Assembly: GCA_046160825.1 (NCBI GenBank)
Contig: JBJXHC010000062.1
Location: 1-9,109 of the forward strand
DNA: 9,109 nt
Direction of reading: 5' to 3'
Origin: JBJXHC01 sp046160825
Lineage (GTDB): Bacteria > Bacteroidota > Ignavibacteria > UBA10030 > UBA6906
The notes under the pieces are model-generated. The model made no database searches. It was not told where the DNA came from and was given only the letters and a program-made list of their open reading frames with translations. Below, in pieces: positions 7,396-9,109 of this stretch; position 1 is the first letter of the stretch, and every line of letters begins with the position of its first letter. The position numbers and the translations under genes are program-made.

Positions 7396-7779
7396 CTATT
7401 CTTTGAGTCCGTTCACTACTCTGGTAGTCCCGTCCTTTATTCTCGCACTTCCAAAATTGATAAGTAATCCCAGACGCTTATCTGCGAGCCGGAGATATGT
7501 GAGCAATTGTTTCTTGTGAACAGGTGCAACCACTTCAACTGATTTCAATTCCACAATAACTTTATCTTCGACGATCAAGTCGGCACGATAGCCACCATCA
7601 ATCCTGAGTTCCTCATACACCACCGGAAGTGCATGTTGACGAACAACTCGCAATCCCCGACGTTCCAGTTCATAACCGAGAACAGATTCATAGACTGACT
7701 CCAGAAGCCCCGGTCCAAGTGTTACATGGACTTTGTAGGCCGCATCGACAACCTCACGTGCGATTTCATTCTCGGTCAT
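7396..7779 (-). CDS. GxxExxY family PD-(D/E)xK nuclease-like protein
   Basis: A 127-residue protein of full family length. The naming motif G-L-L-E-S-V-Y is at residues 24-30. A restriction-endonuclease-like (PD-(D/E)xK) core follows: E27, D67 in YRADLIV, E77 and K79 in VELKS, and Q91 in the following helix. All expected catalytic positions are present, so the gene looks intact. Its cellular role is unknown; the fold implies metal-dependent nuclease activity, but that is not demonstrated for the family as far as I know. The start at 7779 overlaps the stop of a short remnant frame (ATGA), and only a weak purine stretch (AAAGAG) precedes it. It is read in the same direction as the surrounding bat genes but lies inside an inverted-repeat cassette and has no functional link to them, so it is probably a passenger. 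Confidence 0.9.
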   Translation of the reverse strand: MTENEIAREVVDAAYKVHVTLGPGLLESVYESVLGYELERRGLRVVRQHALPVVYEELRIDGGYRADLIVEDKVIVELKSVEVVAPVHKKQLLTYLRLADKRLGLLINFGSARIKDGTTRVVNGLKE

Positions 7780-7855
7780 CTCTTTGGGCCTGTGTAGCTT
7801 TTCTTCAAGGCCAACTGAGCAATATCATTCACTATCTTCTTTGCTGCCTTTGCGT
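7764..7855. repeat. Direct repeat, copy A (cassette 5' end)
   Basis: This block covers the first codons of the intact GxxExxY gene and its upstream leader. It aligns with 7874-7967 at an offset of 110 bp, with two extra bases in copy B. Over 7811-7838 the copies match at 24 of 28 positions, and 7839-7855 is identical to 7951-7967. Beyond that, copy A lacks the eight bases CTTGGCGT found in copy B. Confidence 0.7.
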
Positions 7856-7889
7856 GATACCCTACCCACCCAGTTTCATTCTCGGCCAT
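7776..7889 (-). pseudogene. Remnant 5' end of a second GxxExxY gene
   Basis: An ATG at 7889 opens a 37-codon frame whose first residues, MAENE, parallel MTENE of the intact neighbour. The following residues derive from the cassette's repeat DNA and do not resemble the family. The frame ends in a TGA that overlaps the intact gene's ATG. It lies in the duplicated block at 7874-7967. The likeliest reading is that a second cassette copy lost its body after codon 5 and was joined to the end of the other copy. It might act as a short upstream leader peptide, but I see no evidence for selection on it. Confidence 0.45.
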
Positions 7890-7967
7890 CACTTTGCGCT
7901 CTTGATGTTTTCTGCAAAAGCCAACTCAGCAACATCCTTCATTATCTTTTCTTTGCTGCCTTTGCGT
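7874..7967. repeat. Direct repeat, copy B (remnant cassette 5' end)
   Basis: Second copy of the block at 7764-7855. It carries the degenerate ATG and first five codons of a GxxExxY gene (7889 downward) and runs into the complete outer inverted repeat. Copy B thus keeps the full terminus while copy A keeps the gene. Confidence 0.7.
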
Positions 7968-7979
7968 CTTGGCGTGAGA
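7951..7979. repeat. Right inverted repeat of the GxxExxY cassette
   Basis: Read on the minus strand it begins TCTCACGCCAAGACGCAAAG, matching the left end at 7350-7379 with a few substitutions and gaps. Its inner 17 bp (7951-7967) recur exactly at 7839-7855, where a shortened copy of the same end lies just upstream of the intact GxxExxY gene. Confidence 0.65.
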
Positions 7980-8010
7980 CCCCAAAGGCACGTGTCTCCA
8001 CCCCACCCTG

Positions 8011-8034
8011 CCCTCCCCTCAATTGAGGGGAGGG
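8011..8034. repeat. Perfect 24-bp GC-rich palindrome (REP-like)
   Basis: CCCTCCCCTC, then AATT, then GAGGGGAGGG: a perfect 10-bp stem with a 4-base loop, 12 bp after the moxR stop. In the moxR transcript it would form a strong hairpin, but what follows is GGGCAGGGTGGGG, not a U-run, so it does not look like an intrinsic terminator. It could slow polymerase, stabilise the moxR 3' end, or be a dispersed REP-type repeat. Confidence 0.75.
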
Positions 8035-8046
8035 TTTGGGAGGAGT

Positions 8047-9036
8047 TTAAGGCACTTCTATTTTATTAAGAACTTCTTGCACAACCTGTTCTGAGCTGAC
8101 CTCCTCGGCCTCAGCCTCGTACGTCACCGCGACGCGGTGGCGTAGCACATCCAGACTGATGGCACGAACATCTTCAGGGATGACGTATCCTCTTCTCTTG
8201 ATAAACGCGTATGCCTTCGCGCCAAGAGCGAGATTGATGGTTGCTCGTGGCGAGGCACCGTAACTGATCAACTGCGCAAGATTTCCCATGTTGTAATCTT
8301 TTGGCGAGCGGGTTGCGAAGACAATATCGAGGATATACTTCTCGATCTTTTCATCCATATAAATCTCACCGACAACAGCACGTGCTCTCAGGATTTCTTC
8401 TGGTGAGACGACGGGCTTCACAGTAGCTGCTATGCCACTCATGTTCGCCCGCATGATCAACAGCTCTTCTTCCTTCGTCGGGTAGCCGATTTTGATCTTG
8501 AGCATGAAGCGGTCCACCTGCGCCTCGGGCAACGGGTATGTTCCCTCCTGCTCGATCGGGTTCTGCGTTGCGAGCACAAGAAACGGCTCGGGCAGCTTGA
8601 ACGTCTGCTCACCGATTGTTACCTGACGTTCCTGCATGGATTCGAGCAGCGCGCTCTGCACCTTGGCAGGCGAGCGGTTGATTTCATCGGCGAGGATGAA
8701 GTTGGCGAAGATCGGACCCTTCTTGGTCTGGAACGAACTCTCTTTCTGATTATAAATCATCGTGCCCACAAGGTCGGCGGGAAGCAGGTCGGGCGTAAAC
8801 TGGATGCGCTGGAATTTCGCCTGGATAGCCGCGGCAAGCGTCTTGACGCTCAGCGTTTTGGCCAGACCCGGCACTCCTTCGAGCAGGATGTGCCCGTTGG
8901 AGAGCAAACCCACCAGAAGCCGCTCCACCATGTACTTCTGGCCGACGATGACTTTCCCCATTTCCATTTGGAGAAGATCGACAAATGCGCTTTCACGCTG
9001 TATTTTTTCGTTGATGGCTTTGATATCGAACGACAT
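8047..9036 (-). CDS. moxR: MoxR-family AAA+ ATPase
   Basis: Cytoplasmic AAA+ ATPase of the MoxR family, 329 residues, close to the family's usual length. Visible motifs are Walker A GVPGLAKT at residues 54-61, Walker B FILADEIN at 113-120 with D117 and E118, sensor 1 ATQNP at 156-160, the QVDRF segment around R177 and a sensor 2-like SPRA at 262-265. Family members hydrolyse ATP to remodel or load metal into von Willebrand-domain partners, and several candidates (DUF58, BatA, BatB) follow downstream. I chose the ATG at 9036 because GGAG (9047-9044) lies 7 nt upstream and the protein then begins with the family-typical MSFDIKAINEKI. A TTG at 9075 would add 13 residues unlike the family and has no such site. 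It is the first gene of the cluster seen here. Family assignment is firm; the substrate is inferred from context. Confidence 0.96.
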   Translation of the reverse strand: MSFDIKAINEKIQRESAFVDLLQMEMGKVIVGQKYMVERLLVGLLSNGHILLEGVPGLAKTLSVKTLAAAIQAKFQRIQFTPDLLPADLVGTMIYNQKESSFQTKKGPIFANFILADEINRSPAKVQSALLESMQERQVTIGEQTFKLPEPFLVLATQNPIEQEGTYPLPEAQVDRFMLKIKIGYPTKEEELLIMRANMSGIAATVKPVVSPEEILRARAVVGEIYMDEKIEKYILDIVFATRSPKDYNMGNLAQLISYGASPRATINLALGAKAYAFIKRRGYVIPEDVRAISLDVLRHRVAVTYEAEAEEVSSEQVVQEVLNKIEVP

Positions 9037-9043
9037 GGGTAAA

Positions 9044-9047
9044 CTCC
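9044..9047 (-). promoter_or_regulatory. Shine-Dalgarno of moxR
   Basis: GGAG, 7 nt before the ATG at 9036. It decides the moxR start in favour of this ATG over the in-frame TTG at 9075. Confidence 0.7.
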
Positions 9048-9109
9048 GGGACGGTGTTAAGTGACGTAATTTCAATGTTTAACGACGTGAAAGATAAAAA
9101 GGTGATTAT

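Larger units (their letters stand above)
7350..7979 (-). mobile_element. GxxExxY cassette with inverted-repeat ends
   Basis: A segment of about 630 bp is bounded by imperfect inverted repeats. The left end starts TCTCACGCAAAGGCGC (7350 onward) and the right end, read on the minus strand from 7979, starts TCTCACGCCAAGACGC. The only intact gene inside is the GxxExxY gene at 7396-7779. It interrupts an otherwise tightly packed operon and separates moxR from its usual DUF58 neighbour. No transposase is present and I see no clear target-site duplication (flanks GTTTA and CCCCA), so if mobile it would depend on its own nuclease-like protein or on machinery elsewhere. From memory, CGCAAAG-rich repeats commonly flank GxxExxY genes in environmental genomes; I could not verify that here. 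The boundaries are seen in the sequence; mobility is inference. Confidence 0.6.

Noticed and set aside
7396..7779. GxxExxY protein as a toxin of a toxin-antitoxin pair with the short upstream frame
   Set aside because: The upstream frame is explained as the remnant start of a duplicated copy, and apart from MAENE it translates repeat DNA, so it does not look like an antitoxin.
7350..7979. CRISPR array suggested by the repeated CGCAAAG and CTTTGCG units
   Set aside because: The units are irregular in length and spacing, there are no uniform spacers, and they are explained by inverted-repeat ends and one tandem duplication.
8011..8034. The palindrome as a Rho-independent terminator of moxR
   Set aside because: The stem is strong but is followed by G-rich sequence on the transcript strand and not by a U-run, and the same holds on the opposite strand.

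Overview
The window carries a complete Bat-type (Bacteroides aerotolerance) operon, and every real gene is on the minus strand, so transcription runs from high to low coordinates. In order of transcription it holds a MoxR-family AAA+ ATPase, an inserted GxxExxY-family gene, a DUF58 protein, a single-pass membrane protein with a BatD-like N-terminal half, batA, batB, batC, batD, batE, and the first 11 codons of a further gene that runs off the left edge. This layout, with separate BatA and BatB von Willebrand proteins followed by BatC, BatD and BatE, is typical of the Bacteroidota/Chlorobiota (FCB) group. Balanced base composition and Shine-Dalgarno-like GGAG/AGGA motifs before several genes make a Chlorobiota/Ignavibacteria-like or other deep Bacteroidota lineage plausible, but the sequence does not prove it.

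From DUF58 to batE the genes are packed without gaps. Most stops and starts overlap (TGATG, TAATG, ATGA), or nearly touch, which suggests one polycistronic message with translational coupling. MoxR is a cytoplasmic AAA+ chaperone thought to remodel von Willebrand-domain partners. DUF58 is a soluble VWA-like protein. BatA and BatB are membrane-anchored VWA proteins with complete MIDAS metal sites. BatC and BatE are TPR proteins with signal peptides. BatD and the smaller BatD-like protein carry predicted periplasmic beta-rich regions, one membrane helix and a helical cytoplasmic tail. The likely product is an inner-membrane/periplasmic stress or envelope-maintenance complex driven by MoxR. Its biochemical function is not settled for the family.

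The unusual part lies between moxR and the DUF58 gene (about 7350-8046). A cassette of about 630 bp, bounded by imperfect inverted repeats beginning TCTCACGC and built from CGCAAAG-like units, carries an intact gene for a GxxExxY-family PD-(D/E)xK nuclease-like protein. Its left end lies only 6 nt before the DUF58 start codon, so the sequence where a ribosome binding site would sit is now cassette DNA. The upstream end of the cassette is duplicated (110-bp offset) and includes the remnant first codons of a second GxxExxY gene. A separate perfect 24-bp palindrome sits just after moxR. The last intergenic gap (34-151) holds a sigma70-like promoter candidate and a Shine-Dalgarno for the next gene.
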